A stretch of 64,000 nt of DNA, from assembly GCF_003434305.1 (NCBI RefSeq), contig NZ_QKKX01000001.1, forward strand, positions 124,001 to 188,000, given 5' to 3'. The DNA comes from Micromonospora sp. MW-13 (lineage in GTDB: Bacteria; Actinomycetota; Actinomycetes; Mycobacteriales; Micromonosporaceae). The translations under genes and the position numbers were made by a program. The notes beneath the pieces were generated by a model. The model searched no databases. It had not been told where the DNA came from and worked only from the letters and a program-made list of their open reading frames with translations. Positions 30,638-39,100 of the stretch are shown here, piece after piece (within the stretch, counting starts at the first letter, position 1; the number at the start of each line of letters is the position of its first letter).

Positions 30638-30721
30638 CAGTTTCGCGGTGTCCCGGAGGGCGGGATTCCGGCCTCCGCGCCGGAAGTCCGCAGGCCTCCA
30701 GCCGCGCCGGACGGAGGTGGG

Positions 30722-31120
30722 ATGAGCCGAGCGGTGGAGGAGTCCAACCGGGCCATGCTCCGGGCCCGGGACGCCATGGACCGGGCGTACGCGGAGCCGC
30801 TGGACATCCCCGCCCTGGCCCGGATCGCGCACGTCTCCGAAGCGCACTTCATCCGTACCTTCCGTGCCACCTTCGGCGAGACGCCGCACCGTTACCTGCA
30901 ACGGCGCCGGGTCGAGCGGGCCATGTACCTGCTCACCCAGACCGACCTGGACGTCACCGAGATCTGTTACGCGGTCGGGTTCGGCAGCCTCGGCACGTTC
31001 AGCCGCACGTTCCGGCAGATCGTCGGCGAGCCGCCGACGGAGTACCGCCGGCGCAAGGGCCCGGCGGACGTGCCCGCGTGCTTCGCCAAGGCCTGGATGC
31101 GACCTAGCAGTTTTGGATAA
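30722..31120 (+). CDS. AraC family regulator, DNA-binding domain only
   Basis: A 132-residue protein consisting almost entirely of the double-HTH AraC domain: PLDIPALARIAHVSEAHFIR (first HTH) with TFRATFGETPHRYLQRRRVE, then DLDVTEICYAVGFGSLGTFS (second HTH) with RTFRQIVGEPPTEYRRR. There is no ligand-binding domain, so activity may depend on protein level, like SoxS or MarA, or on a partner. ATG 30722 follows GGAGGTGGG. It precedes a VOC-family gene by 34 bp; AraC-VOC pairs are frequent in actinobacteria and the regulator probably controls its neighbour. Confidence 0.9.
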   Translation: MSRAVEESNRAMLRARDAMDRAYAEPLDIPALARIAHVSEAHFIRTFRATFGETPHRYLQRRRVERAMYLLTQTDLDVTEICYAVGFGSLGTFSRTFRQIVGEPPTEYRRRKGPADVPACFAKAWMRPSSFG

Positions 31121-31154
31121 GCAGCAGCTCAGCGGGTCGCATAGCGTCTTCGGC

Positions 31155-31574
31155 ATGACGATGAACGCGATCAGCCGCTCCCAGATCTACGTGCTCGACC
31201 AGGACGAGGCCCTCGACTTCTACGTGGGCAAGCTCGGCATGGAGGTCAACACCGACCAGGACCTCGGCTTCATGCGCTGGCTGACGGTCAACCTGCCCGG
31301 CGACCCGGAGCGGGAGATCCTGCTGGAGACGCCCGGCTCGCCGGCCCTGGACCCGGCCACGGCCGAGCAGGTCCGCGAGCTGCTCACCAAGGGAGCGCTG
31401 GGCGGCTACCTCTTCATGACCACGGACGACGCGCACAAGACGTACAAGGAGCTGGTGGCGAAGGGGGTGGAGATCACCGACGAGCCGACCGACCGCCCGT
31501 ACGGCATCGACTTCGGCATCCGGGACCCGTTCGGCAACAAGATCCGCATCGGCCAGATGTTCTCCCGCGCCTGA
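31155..31574 (+). CDS. VOC (glyoxalase/bleomycin-resistance) family protein
   Basis: A 139-residue single-chain VOC protein with two beta-alpha-beta-beta-beta modules: SQIYVLDQDEALDFYVGKLG opens the first, and GGYLFMTTDDAHKTYKELVA with YGIDFGIRDPFGNKIRIGQM forms the second. The DPFGN motif and the terminal metal-ligand-like region fit the lactoylglutathione-lyase-like group, but the expected ligands are not all obvious and the substrate is unknown. ATG 31155 lies 7 nt after TAGCGT without a ribosome site, so it is probably leaderless and transcribed separately from the AraC gene. Confidence 0.85.
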   Translation: MTMNAISRSQIYVLDQDEALDFYVGKLGMEVNTDQDLGFMRWLTVNLPGDPEREILLETPGSPALDPATAEQVRELLTKGALGGYLFMTTDDAHKTYKELVAKGVEITDEPTDRPYGIDFGIRDPFGNKIRIGQMFSRA

Positions 31575-31605
31575 GCGCGCGCGGCGGTAGGTAGGGGCGG
31601 GTTGG

Positions 31606-31651
31606 CTGCCGCCCAGGGGCGAAGGCAGGCGCCGGCCCCTGGGCGGCAGCT
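31606..31651. terminator. Strong bidirectional terminator
   Basis: GCTGCCGCCCAGGGGC (31606-31621) pairs perfectly over 16 bp with 31636-31651 across a 14-nt loop, between the convergent VOC and lipoprotein genes. Confidence 0.88.
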
Positions 31652-31751
31652 TCGCGTTCAACCGGTGTCGCCGCTGCCGCCGAGGAGCTGATCGCCGACC
31701 GGCCGGGCCTCGTGGCGACCGGCGTCGGTGGCGGGGGCGGCCGGCGGCGGA

Positions 31752-32276
31752 TCAGCTGATGGCGGTGAACACGATCTCGGCCAGTGCCGACGCGGCCTGC
31801 GGCGGTTCGCCCGCGACCGGGCAGTCGGTCCAGTCGACCGTGCGGGTGCCGACGGTGAGCCGGTACTCGTAGGTGTCGGAGCAGTGGCCTTCGGAGTCGG
31901 TGCTGCCGCCCTCGGTGAGCCGGGGTTCGGCGGTGAGCCGGCGCAGCCGGTCGAGGTTCGCCCCGGTGAGCCGGCCGGTGCGCCGGGCGCCGGCGCGGTC
32001 GACCGCCGTCCACCGTCCGTCCGGTTCGACCGTGACCGTGTCGTCGCGCCCGGCGATGCCGCCCGAGCGGTGCAGCACCACCCGGGTGCCGGGGGACGCC
32101 TCGGCCGGGGCGGTGGCGGCGGTCGGGTCCGCCCCGGTGTTCGGCCCGGTGGTGGCGGTCGCGGCGGACGACGGGGGGCCCGCCGGCGTGGGCGGGCCGG
32201 GGGCGCCGGCCGCGCAGCCGCCGACCGCCGCGAGGAGCGCGACGATCAAGGCGGCGCGCAGGTGGGTCGGTCTCAT
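31752..32276 (-). CDS. Putative lipoprotein
   Basis: A 174-residue secreted protein. It has a short basic N-terminus (MRPTHLR), a hydrophobic stretch and the lipobox LLAAVGGC, so the mature form begins with a lipid-modified Cys at about residue 21. A Pro/Thr/Ala-rich linker follows (about 22-60). The globular part has RVVLHRSGGIAGRDDTVTVE, LDRLRRLTAEPRL and a probable disulfide between HCSDTYEYRL and WTDCPVAG. I do not recognise the fold; small actinobacterial protease-inhibitor-like lipoproteins look similar in size, and it diverges from a secreted protease gene, but this is only a suggestion. ATG 32276 chosen from the signal peptide. Confidence 0.75.
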   Translation of the reverse strand: MRPTHLRAALIVALLAAVGGCAAGAPGPPTPAGPPSSAATATTGPNTGADPTAATAPAEASPGTRVVLHRSGGIAGRDDTVTVEPDGRWTAVDRAGARRTGRLTGANLDRLRRLTAEPRLTEGGSTDSEGHCSDTYEYRLTVGTRTVDWTDCPVAGEPPQAASALAEIVFTAIS

Positions 32277-32350
32277 GTCGGTCGGACGTGTCCCGACTCC
32301 GCCCGGTTCCGTCACCTTGTGCTCCTCACCCGTTCGGCCAGTGTTTGATC

Positions 32351-32362
32351 TGAGAGCGCTTC
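32351..32362. promoter_or_regulatory. LacI/CebR-like operator candidate upstream of the M4 protease
   Basis: GAGAGCGCTTCC matches 10 of 12 positions of the actinobacterial CebR-type operator GGGAGCGCTCCC and lies about 80 bp before the protease start. It is a lone, imperfect match, and no LacI regulator gene is present in the window. Confidence 0.3.
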
Positions 32363-32442
32363 CCCCCTTCCCTCCACTTCGATGTATCACTATATCTACA
32401 TGCGTGACTACCCCCGTCACACATTCCTTGCCAGGAGGGCAC

Positions 32443-34821
32443 GTGAAAAGAACCCTCGCCGCTGCCAGCGCAGCGCTGCTCACCGGCGGCCTGCTCACCG
32501 GCGCCGCCACCACGGCGCAAGCGGCAGCTCCCCCCGCCCCCGCCCCGGACCGCGCCGAGTCGGTCCTCTCCAGCAACCCCGGCACCGTCCAGGGTGCCAG
32601 CGGAGAGGCATACCAGGCCGTCCGGACGAAGGTGGACGCGAACGGCGCCTCGCACACCCGCTACACCCGGACGTACCAGGGCCTGCGCGTCTACGGTGGC
32701 GACTTCGTCATCCACGCCAAGGCGAACGGCGAGTACGCCGGGGCCTCGGTGGGCCTGGCGGCCCCGCTGACCCTCACCACCAGCCCCAAGGTCACCTCGG
32801 CCAAGGCCAAGGAGGCCGCCCGCAAGGAGTTCTCCGGCTCGCTCACCGCCGTGGGCGCCCCGGAGCTCTTCGTCGACGCCAGCTCCGGCACGGGCCGGCT
32901 CGCCTGGGAGACCGTCGCCTCCGGCTGGAAGGCCGACAAGCAGACCCCCTCGAAGCTGCACGTCATCACCGACGCCGTCACCGGCAAGGTGATCGGCTCG
33001 TACGACGAGATCGAGTCGGTCACCGGCAGCGGCACGGGCATCTACACCGGCGCGGTCAGCGTCGACACCACGCTCTCCGGCAGCACGTACCAGATGATCG
33101 ACCCGGTGCGCGGCAACGGCCGTACCTGTGACATGAACAACGGCACGTCGACCTGCACCACGTTCACCGACGCCGACAACGTCTGGGGTACCGGCGCGAA
33201 CACCAACCGGCAGTCCGCCGCCGTCGACGCCCACTTCGGCGCCGCGATGACGTTCGACTACTTCAAGAACGTGCACGGCCGTAACGGCATCTTCGGCAAC
33301 GGCGCCGGCGTGCCGTCGCGGGTGCACTACGGCAACGCCTACGTCAACGCCTTCTGGGACGGCGCCCAGATGACCTACGGCGACGGCGCGGGCAACTCCC
33401 GCCCGCTGGTCTCCCTCGACGTGGCCGGCCACGAGATGAGCCACGGCGTCACCGAGGCGGTCGCCGGCCTGGTGTACTCCGGCGAGTCCGGTGGCCTCAA
33501 CGAGTCCACCAGCGACATCTTCGGCAACATGGTCGAGTTCTACGCCAACGCGCCGAGCGACCCGGGTGACTACCAGGTCGGCGAGAAGATCAACATCAAC
33601 GGCAACAACACCCCGCTGCGGTACATGTACAACCCGACGCTGGACGGCTCCTCCGACTCGTGCTGGTCGACCAGCACGAAGAACAAGGACGTGCACTACT
33701 CCTCCGGCGTGGGCAACCACTTCTTCTTCAACCTGGCCGAGGGCACCGGCGCCACCGCGTACGGCACCTCGCCGGTCTGCGGCACCGCCCCGGCGGTCAC
33801 CGGCATCGGCCGGGCCAAGGCGGAGAAGATCTGGTTCCGGGCGCTCGACGTGTACTTCACCTCCAACACGTCGTACGTCAACACCACCACCCCGTCGAAC
33901 ACCGCCCGCGCGTACAGCCTCAAGGCGGCGACCGACCTGTACGGCAACTGCTCCACCGAGTACAAGGCCGTCCAGGCCTCGTGGACCGCGGTGAACGTGG
34001 CCGGCAGCGACGCGCCCTGCTCGTCGACCGGCAACGACTTCTCCGTCACGCTTTCCCCGACCGCTGGCTCGGTGACCGCCGGTGGCTCCGTCGCCACCAC
34101 CGTGGCCACCGCGACCACCAGCGGCACCGCGCAGACCGTGACGTTCTCCGCGTCCGGCCTGCCGACCGGCGCGACCGCGTCGTTCAGCCCGGCCTCGGTG
34201 ACCTCGGGCGCCTCGTCCACCCTCACCATCGCCACCACGACCGGGACCCCGGCGGGCAACTACACCGTCACGGTCACCGGCACCGGCTCGGTGCCGCACA
34301 GCGCCACCTACTCGCTGACCGTCAACGGCACCGGCGGCGGCTGCACCGGCGCGGGCCAGAAGCTGGGCAACGCCGGCTTCGAGTCCGGAAACACGGTGTG
34401 GACGGCCAGCTCCGGCGTCATCGCCCAGCACGGCACCAGCCAGCCGGCCCGCACCGGCACCTGGAGCTCCTGGATGAACGGCTACGGCAGCACCCACACC
34501 GACACGCTCGCCCAGTCGGTGAGCCTGCCGGCCGGCTGCACCTCGTACAACTTCAGCTTCTGGCTGCACATCGACTCGGCCGAGACCACCAGCGGCACCG
34601 CGTACGACAAGCTCACGGTGCAGGTGCTCAACTCGTCCGGGACCGTGCTGGCGACCCTGGCCACCTACTCGAACCTGAACAAGGCCACCGGGTACAGCCA
34701 GAAGTCGTTCTCGCTGGCCTCGTACGCCGGCCAGACCGTCACCCTGAAGTTCACCGGCACGGAGGACGTCTCGCTCCAGACCTCCTTCGTCGTCGACGAC
34801 ACCGCGGTCAACGTCGCCTGA
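32443..34821 (+). CDS. Secreted M4 (thermolysin-like) zinc metalloprotease with C-terminal accessory domains
   Basis: A 792-residue exported protease. A Sec signal peptide (residues 1 to about 33, KRTLAAASAALLTGGLLTG then TTAQA) is followed by an FTP/PepSY propeptide (to about 200) and the M4 catalytic domain: zinc ligands and catalytic Glu in DVAGHEMSHGVTEAVAG (HExxH at about 330), third ligand Glu in GGLNESTSDIFGN. The M4 C-terminal domain ends near VQASWTAVNV. Two accessory domains follow: a Thr/Ser-rich Ig-like module (DFSVTLSPTAGSVTAGGSVA) and a beta-sandwich with LGNAGFESGNTVWTASSGV and SFWLHIDSAETTSG, possibly for substrate binding. GTG 32443 follows AGGAGGGC. Confidence 0.95.
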   Translation: MKRTLAAASAALLTGGLLTGAATTAQAAAPPAPAPDRAESVLSSNPGTVQGASGEAYQAVRTKVDANGASHTRYTRTYQGLRVYGGDFVIHAKANGEYAGASVGLAAPLTLTTSPKVTSAKAKEAARKEFSGSLTAVGAPELFVDASSGTGRLAWETVASGWKADKQTPSKLHVITDAVTGKVIGSYDEIESVTGSGTGIYTGAVSVDTTLSGSTYQMIDPVRGNGRTCDMNNGTSTCTTFTDADNVWGTGANTNRQSAAVDAHFGAAMTFDYFKNVHGRNGIFGNGAGVPSRVHYGNAYVNAFWDGAQMTYGDGAGNSRPLVSLDVAGHEMSHGVTEAVAGLVYSGESGGLNESTSDIFGNMVEFYANAPSDPGDYQVGEKININGNNTPLRYMYNPTLDGSSDSCWSTSTKNKDVHYSSGVGNHFFFNLAEGTGATAYGTSPVCGTAPAVTGIGRAKAEKIWFRALDVYFTSNTSYVNTTTPSNTARAYSLKAATDLYGNCSTEYKAVQASWTAVNVAGSDAPCSSTGNDFSVTLSPTAGSVTAGGSVATTVATATTSGTAQTVTFSASGLPTGATASFSPASVTSGASSTLTIATTTGTPAGNYTVTVTGTGSVPHSATYSLTVNGTGGGCTGAGQKLGNAGFESGNTVWTASSGVIAQHGTSQPARTGTWSSWMNGYGSTHTDTLAQSVSLPAGCTSYNFSFWLHIDSAETTSGTAYDKLTVQVLNSSGTVLATLATYSNLNKATGYSQKSFSLASYAGQTVTLKFTGTEDVSLQTSFVVDDTAVNVA

Positions 34822-34836
34822 CGTAGCCGTACCCCC

Positions 34837-34881
34837 GGCGGGCCCGGCGGCCACCCCACTCGGGTGGTCGTCGGGCCCGCC
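34837..34881 (+). terminator. Terminator after the M4 protease
   Basis: GGCGGGCCC (34837-34845) pairs with GGGCCCGCC (34873-34881), with an inner CCACCC/GGGTGG stem and 5-nt internal loops. Confidence 0.75.
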
Positions 34882-34980
34882 TCGTATGGTCGCCGCACCC
34901 ACCCGGCGGGCACCGGGGCCGGCGGGCGCCGCGCCGGGGCGTACCCCGGACGCGGCCCCCCGTTCCCGCCGGCCGGTCCG

Positions 34981-35424
34981 TCACCGCCCGGCGAGCGCCG
35001 CCCAGCTCGGCACGACCGGCTCGTGCCGCAGCGGCATGCCCGCCTCGGCCGGAGTCCGGTCGCCCTTGCGCTGGTTGCAGCCGTAGCAGGCGGCGGTGGT
35101 GTTCCGCCAGGTGTTCCGGCCGCCGCGCGAGCGGGGCAGCACGTGGTCGACGGTGCCGGCGGGCCCGCCGCAGTAGGCGCAGCAGTGGCCGTCGCGGCGC
35201 AGCACGCCCGCCCGGGACCAGGCCGGGCCGGCGCTGAACCGCCAGCGGGTCACCACGTACCGGACGAGCCGGACCACCCGGGGGACCGGGAAGACCCCGA
35301 TCAACCGGTCCGGCTCGGCCTCGTGGATCTCGGCGACCCGCCGGCAGAGCATCCGGATCGCGTGCTGCACGGTGACCCGGTGCAGCGGGCCGAGGTCGGC
35401 GTTGATGACGAGAACGGCGTCCAC
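34981..35424 (-). CDS. HNH endonuclease
   Basis: A 147-residue protein. The C-terminal HNH nuclease has LRRDGHCCAYCGGPAGTVDH, VLPRSRGGRNTWRNT and AACYGCNQRKGDRTPAEAGM: two CxxC pairs for zinc, the DH metal/catalytic pair and the central Asn. The N-terminal part (VDAVLVINADLGPLHRVTV) is the conserved lead of a widespread actinobacterial HNH family. GTG 35424 follows GGAGGGAG. It stands alone with no restriction-modification or phage genes, so its biological role is unclear. Confidence 0.92.
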   Translation of the reverse strand: MDAVLVINADLGPLHRVTVQHAIRMLCRRVAEIHEAEPDRLIGVFPVPRVVRLVRYVVTRWRFSAGPAWSRAGVLRRDGHCCAYCGGPAGTVDHVLPRSRGGRNTWRNTTAACYGCNQRKGDRTPAEAGMPLRHEPVVPSWAALAGR

Positions 35425-35647
35425 CGGGCACTCCCTCCAAGATCGACGGTGGGTGGGCCGGACGGCGAGGAGCGGCCCGGTCCGGCGGTGGGACGGGGCG
35501 GCTCGACGCGTGCGGGCACGCGTCAGTCGGGCCACCCGTCCCGGGGGGCCTCACGGCGACAACCGTCGACGGGCAGCATTGTCGGCACGGTGCTGACGTG
35601 CGACAACGACATGGCTTGCTCCCGGCGGGCTGGTTGACCTTGCCCGA

Positions 35648-36841
35648 TCACGGTAGGTCGGCGGAGGCGAGGCCGGCAACGTATTTCGATCCCCCGGCGA
35701 CCTCGCCGGGCCCGTGCCGGCGGGACCGGGCGGTGGCGCGGGCGGTGGCCAGCGGTCGGGTGACCCGGGCGGCCATCCGGACGGCCAGCTCACCCTCCAG
35801 TAGCGGCCGGTTCACCTCCCCGGCCACCGCGAGGGCCGGCCCGGAGACCGTCCGCCAGATTGCGGTCAGCCCGGCGCCCAGGCCGACCAGGGCGACGGCG
35901 GCCCGGGTGGCGGGGGAGCCGGCCGCCGCGGCGGCGCTCACCCCGACCACGGCGAGGAGCACCACCACCAGCGGGGCCAGCACCGGCCAGAAGATGCCCC
36001 GGGCCGCCTGCGCCACCAGCTTCCGGTCCCGGATGATCACGTTCCGCGCGACGACCGCGTAGTCCTCCTCGTCGAGCAGGTCCCGGGGGTGCAGCCCGCC
36101 GGTCAGCACGCTGCGCCACAGGTCGCCCTGGTTGCGCAGCTCCCGGGCCAGCTCGCCGAGGCCGGCCTCGGCCGGGTCGCCGACCCCGGCCCGGGTGACC
36201 GCGTCGGCCCACGCCCGCAGCGACCGGCGTACCACCGTGGCCGAGTACGGCGGCAGCACGCTGGCCAGTTCGTCGAGCCAGCGGCTGATCTCGATCTGGC
36301 GGCCGGCGAAGCGCCACGGCACCTGGTCGGCGTCGCCGTGCCGGACGGTGTCGGCCAGCGACCGGCCGAGCCGGTAGGCCAGTCCGACCCGGTGGTTGGC
36401 CGCCATCGCCCAGCGCAGCACGTCCACGTTGAGGTCGTCGAGGGCCAGCAGCAACGTCCCCGCCCCGGCCGACAGGGCGGCCCGGGTGTCCCCGGTGGAC
36501 GGGGCGACCGCGGGCGGGGCGGCCGGGCCGCCGCGGGTCAGCCCGGCGATCTGGGCGAGCGCCACGTCGACCCCGTCCAGGTACATCCGCAGCCGCCGCC
36601 GGCCGGACATCTCGGTGAAGTTGGTCAGCTTCGCCGGAGGTTGCGCCGGCCGCTCGTCCGTCGACAGGTCGGCCGTGCGCGCGTGGTGGTACGCGTCCGC
36701 CAGCCACCAGCCCAGCCGCAGCGCCGTCACGATGCAGGCCCGCTCGTCACGCAGCAGCCCGTACGCGTCGTCGTACCGGCCGCCGCCCGCCTCGTCGCCG
36801 GGCGGCCCGCCGGCCGCGTCGCGCCGGTGCACCGTGGACAC
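35648..36841 (-). CDS. Hypothetical membrane protein
   Basis: A 397-residue protein I do not recognise. A soluble alpha-helical part fills residues 1-270, with an acidic N-terminus and patterns such as LRMYLDGVDVALAQIAGLTR, WAMAANHRVGLAYRLGRSLA and QIEISRWLDELASVLPPYSA. Two hydrophobic helices follow (IFWPVLAPLVVVLLAVVGVS and AAVALVGLGAGLTAIWRTV, about 280-340), then a basic C-terminus. It may be anchored by its C-terminal hairpin with the helical part in the cytoplasm. GTG 36841 start. It shares its strand with the CrtU-like gene upstream, 77 bp away. Confidence 0.65.
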   Translation of the reverse strand: MSTVHRRDAAGGPPGDEAGGGRYDDAYGLLRDERACIVTALRLGWWLADAYHHARTADLSTDERPAQPPAKLTNFTEMSGRRRLRMYLDGVDVALAQIAGLTRGGPAAPPAVAPSTGDTRAALSAGAGTLLLALDDLNVDVLRWAMAANHRVGLAYRLGRSLADTVRHGDADQVPWRFAGRQIEISRWLDELASVLPPYSATVVRRSLRAWADAVTRAGVGDPAEAGLGELARELRNQGDLWRSVLTGGLHPRDLLDEEDYAVVARNVIIRDRKLVAQAARGIFWPVLAPLVVVLLAVVGVSAAAAAGSPATRAAVALVGLGAGLTAIWRTVSGPALAVAGEVNRPLLEGELAVRMAARVTRPLATARATARSRRHGPGEVAGGSKYVAGLASADLP

Positions 36842-36918
36842 CCTCTCGACCTCCCGTGCCGGCGATGCCGGTGGATGTCAGTCGAGGGTAGATCAGATTT
36901 ACGGCGTCTTGCGGCGAA

Positions 36919-38460
36919 TCACGGCTTTTGTAGCATTCGCCCAGCGAGCAGGCCGCGCGGGCGGATCGAGCGGACCGGCTCGGCCGCCGCCCCCTCGGCC
37001 CGCAGGACGTGGTTCGCCGCGATGATCCCGGTCGCCGCCGACCGCTCCATCAGCGCGCTCGGGAAGTCGGTCCGGACGCCGTCGCCGGCCAGGTAGAGCC
37101 CGTCGGCGTCGGTGTGCACCCCCGGCCGCCCCGCGTGACCGCCCGGGGCGAACGCCGGGGCCCGCGCCTCCACCCGGGCGCGCAGCTCGCGCACCCGCAG
37201 CCGGGCCGCCTCCGGCCAGAGCGCGGCCAGCTCGACCCGCATCCGCTCGGCCAGTTCCTCGGCCGGCACCCCTTCGTCGCAGGCGTACGCGTGCAGCTCC
37301 ACCACCGAGCCGCCGGTGCGCTCCGCCCAGCGGCGCGACTCGTTCTCCAGCCGGTGGTACAGGGTCACCGAGTCGAGCGTGGGCTGCCGGGACACCCCGC
37401 TGAACACCGCCCGCCCAGGGTCGACGTCCCCGTCGCACCAGTACCGGGCGACCGCGTACGGCGGGCCCGGGGCGCCGAACGCGGGCATGGCCGCCACCAG
37501 CTCCGGGGCGGCCCCGGCGAGCACCGGCGAGGCGCCGACCAGCGCGGCCAGCGCCGGCGGGTCGACGGCCAGGACCACGTGCCCGGCCGGGTACGCCCTG
37601 CCGTCGGCGGCGGTCACCCGCCACCCGTCCGGGCCCCGGTCCAACCGGGTCGCGGCGGCCCCCGTGACCACCCGCCCGCCGTGCTGCTCCACGTGCCGGG
37701 TCAGCGGCTGCCAGATCGCGGTGGCGTAGTCCTCGTCCGGGCAGTCGAAGGCCAACCCCTCCGGGTTGCCGAGCAGATAGAAGTGGAACTGGGCGATCAT
37801 CTCGGCGGCTGACATCTCCGCCTCGTGGTTGAAGAACGAGTGGGAGAAGACCTCGAACAACATCGCCCGGGCCCGGTCCGGCAGCCGCAGCGAGGTGAGC
37901 AGTCCGTCGGCGGTGGCGCCGTCGAAGTCGGCGTACGTGCGCACCGGGTCGTAGCTGAGCAGCGGCAGCGCGGCGTCCCGGTCCATCCCGCGCAGGTCGG
38001 CCAGGCGCAGGCTCGGGCTGCGCAGCAGCAGGGCGAGCAGGTTCGCCGGCGGGGCCGGCGGCAGCCGCCCGAACTCCTCCGTCGGCCACTCGGCGCTCAG
38101 GACCGGGTACCCGGGGACCGGCCTGAGGAACGCCAGCTTCGGGTCGATCCGGCGCAGGATCGACCGCCAGTTGTAGTACTGCCGGAAGAACGCATGGAAG
38201 CCGTGCTCGTTGACCTGGACGCCGTCGGCCAGCGGCTCCGGCCACGCGCCCAACCGGCCGCCGAGGGCGGGCGCGGCCTCCAGCACGGTCACCCGCACCC
38301 CGCGTTCGGCGAGCACCACCGCCGCCGACATGCCGGCGATCCCGCCGCCGACCACCACGGCCTCGACCGGGCGCGGCACGCGCGGGGCACCACCGCCGCC
38401 CGGCTCCACCACGTGCTCCCGTACGCCGATGAGCCGGCCCACCACCCGCGACAGCGCCAT
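36919..38460 (-). CDS. CrtU-like FAD-dependent carotenoid oxidoreductase
   Basis: A 513-residue FAD-dependent amine-oxidase/phytoene-desaturase superfamily protein. The dinucleotide-binding motif is AVVVGGGIAGMSAAVVLAER, followed by VTVLEAAPALGGRLGAW. The segment HGFHAFFRQYYNWRSILRRI and FSHSFFNHEAEMSAAEMIAQ resemble the carotene desaturase/methyltransferase CrtU (isorenieratene synthase) group. The C-terminal FAD motif is GLYLAGDGVRTDFPSALMER. CrtU converts beta-carotene end rings to aromatic rings. No crtB, crtI, crtY or crtE is present, so its substrate must come from elsewhere, or it is a different flavoprotein. ATG 38460 chosen. Confidence 0.75.
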   Translation of the reverse strand: MALSRVVGRLIGVREHVVEPGGGGAPRVPRPVEAVVVGGGIAGMSAAVVLAERGVRVTVLEAAPALGGRLGAWPEPLADGVQVNEHGFHAFFRQYYNWRSILRRIDPKLAFLRPVPGYPVLSAEWPTEEFGRLPPAPPANLLALLLRSPSLRLADLRGMDRDAALPLLSYDPVRTYADFDGATADGLLTSLRLPDRARAMLFEVFSHSFFNHEAEMSAAEMIAQFHFYLLGNPEGLAFDCPDEDYATAIWQPLTRHVEQHGGRVVTGAAATRLDRGPDGWRVTAADGRAYPAGHVVLAVDPPALAALVGASPVLAGAAPELVAAMPAFGAPGPPYAVARYWCDGDVDPGRAVFSGVSRQPTLDSVTLYHRLENESRRWAERTGGSVVELHAYACDEGVPAEELAERMRVELAALWPEAARLRVRELRARVEARAPAFAPGGHAGRPGVHTDADGLYLAGDGVRTDFPSALMERSAATGIIAANHVLRAEGAAAEPVRSIRPRGLLAGRMLQKP

Positions 38461-38530
38461 GGGCCTCAGTCTGGCCGAGGCGCAGGCTCGGGGCACCTTC
38501 CGGCGCGGGCCGGTCGGCGAGGACCTTTCC

Positions 38531-39013
38531 TCACGACGGGCGGCAGCGCGGCTCGCGGTCGGAGGCGGGCCAGACGTACTCCAGGTCGGGCCCGACGTCG
38601 CCGAAGAGCGGGCGGTAGTGCGCCGGGTCCTTGCGCAGCAGCGAGGAGCGGTGGCTGCGGTGCAGGTCGTCGCGGCCCAGCCAGGGCGGCAGCTCCCCGG
38701 CCTGCGCCAGCACCCCCTGGGTTCGTACGGTGCTGACGCCGCAGGCGGCGGCGAGGTCGGTGCCCAACGTCGCCGCGCAGGTGTCGGCCCGGCCCGGCTC
38801 GCACCACACCGCGCAGACGTCCAGGCCGTAGCGGACCAGCGCCTCCTCGTACCCGGTCCACATCTTGACCGCCGGGTGGTTGCGCCAGCCGTATCCCGGC
38901 CGGGTCAGCCCGCGCAGCACCTGGATGGCCTCCACCCGCTGCTTGCCCAGCCGCTTCTGGTCCAGCGTCCGGGCGCTGGCCAGGAAGTCCGGGTACGGCA
39001 GGAACGTCTGCAT
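38531..39013 (-). CDS. MSMEG_6728-like protein, pyrimidine-dimer-glycosylase-related
   Basis: A 160-residue protein whose N-terminus, MQTFLPYPDFLASARTLDQ then KRLGKQRVEAIQVLRGL, is the hallmark of the MSMEG_6728 family, distantly related to T4 endonuclease V-type pyrimidine dimer DNA glycosylases. GYGWRNHPAVKMWTGYEEAL follows, and LHRSHRSSLLRKDPAHYRPL lies near the end. Enzymatic activity has not been read from the sequence; a DNA-repair role is inference from the distant relationship. The gene diverges from the RCK channel gene with an 87-bp spacer. Confidence 0.85.
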   Translation of the reverse strand: MQTFLPYPDFLASARTLDQKRLGKQRVEAIQVLRGLTRPGYGWRNHPAVKMWTGYEEALVRYGLDVCAVWCEPGRADTCAATLGTDLAAACGVSTVRTQGVLAQAGELPPWLGRDDLHRSHRSSLLRKDPAHYRPLFGDVGPDLEYVWPASDREPRCRPS

Positions 39014-39100
39014 GGCGCTGCTCTACCCGTCCCGGGCCGCGACATTCGTTCATGATCGCGGGGCTGCGCGGTCTCCCGACGGCTGACTACGATTCGGCGC

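Noticed and set aside
36919..38460. A secondary-metabolite (carotenoid) gene cluster around the CrtU-like gene and the SARP regulator
   Set aside because: No other biosynthetic genes occur within the window and the SARP gene is 18 kb away between fumarases.
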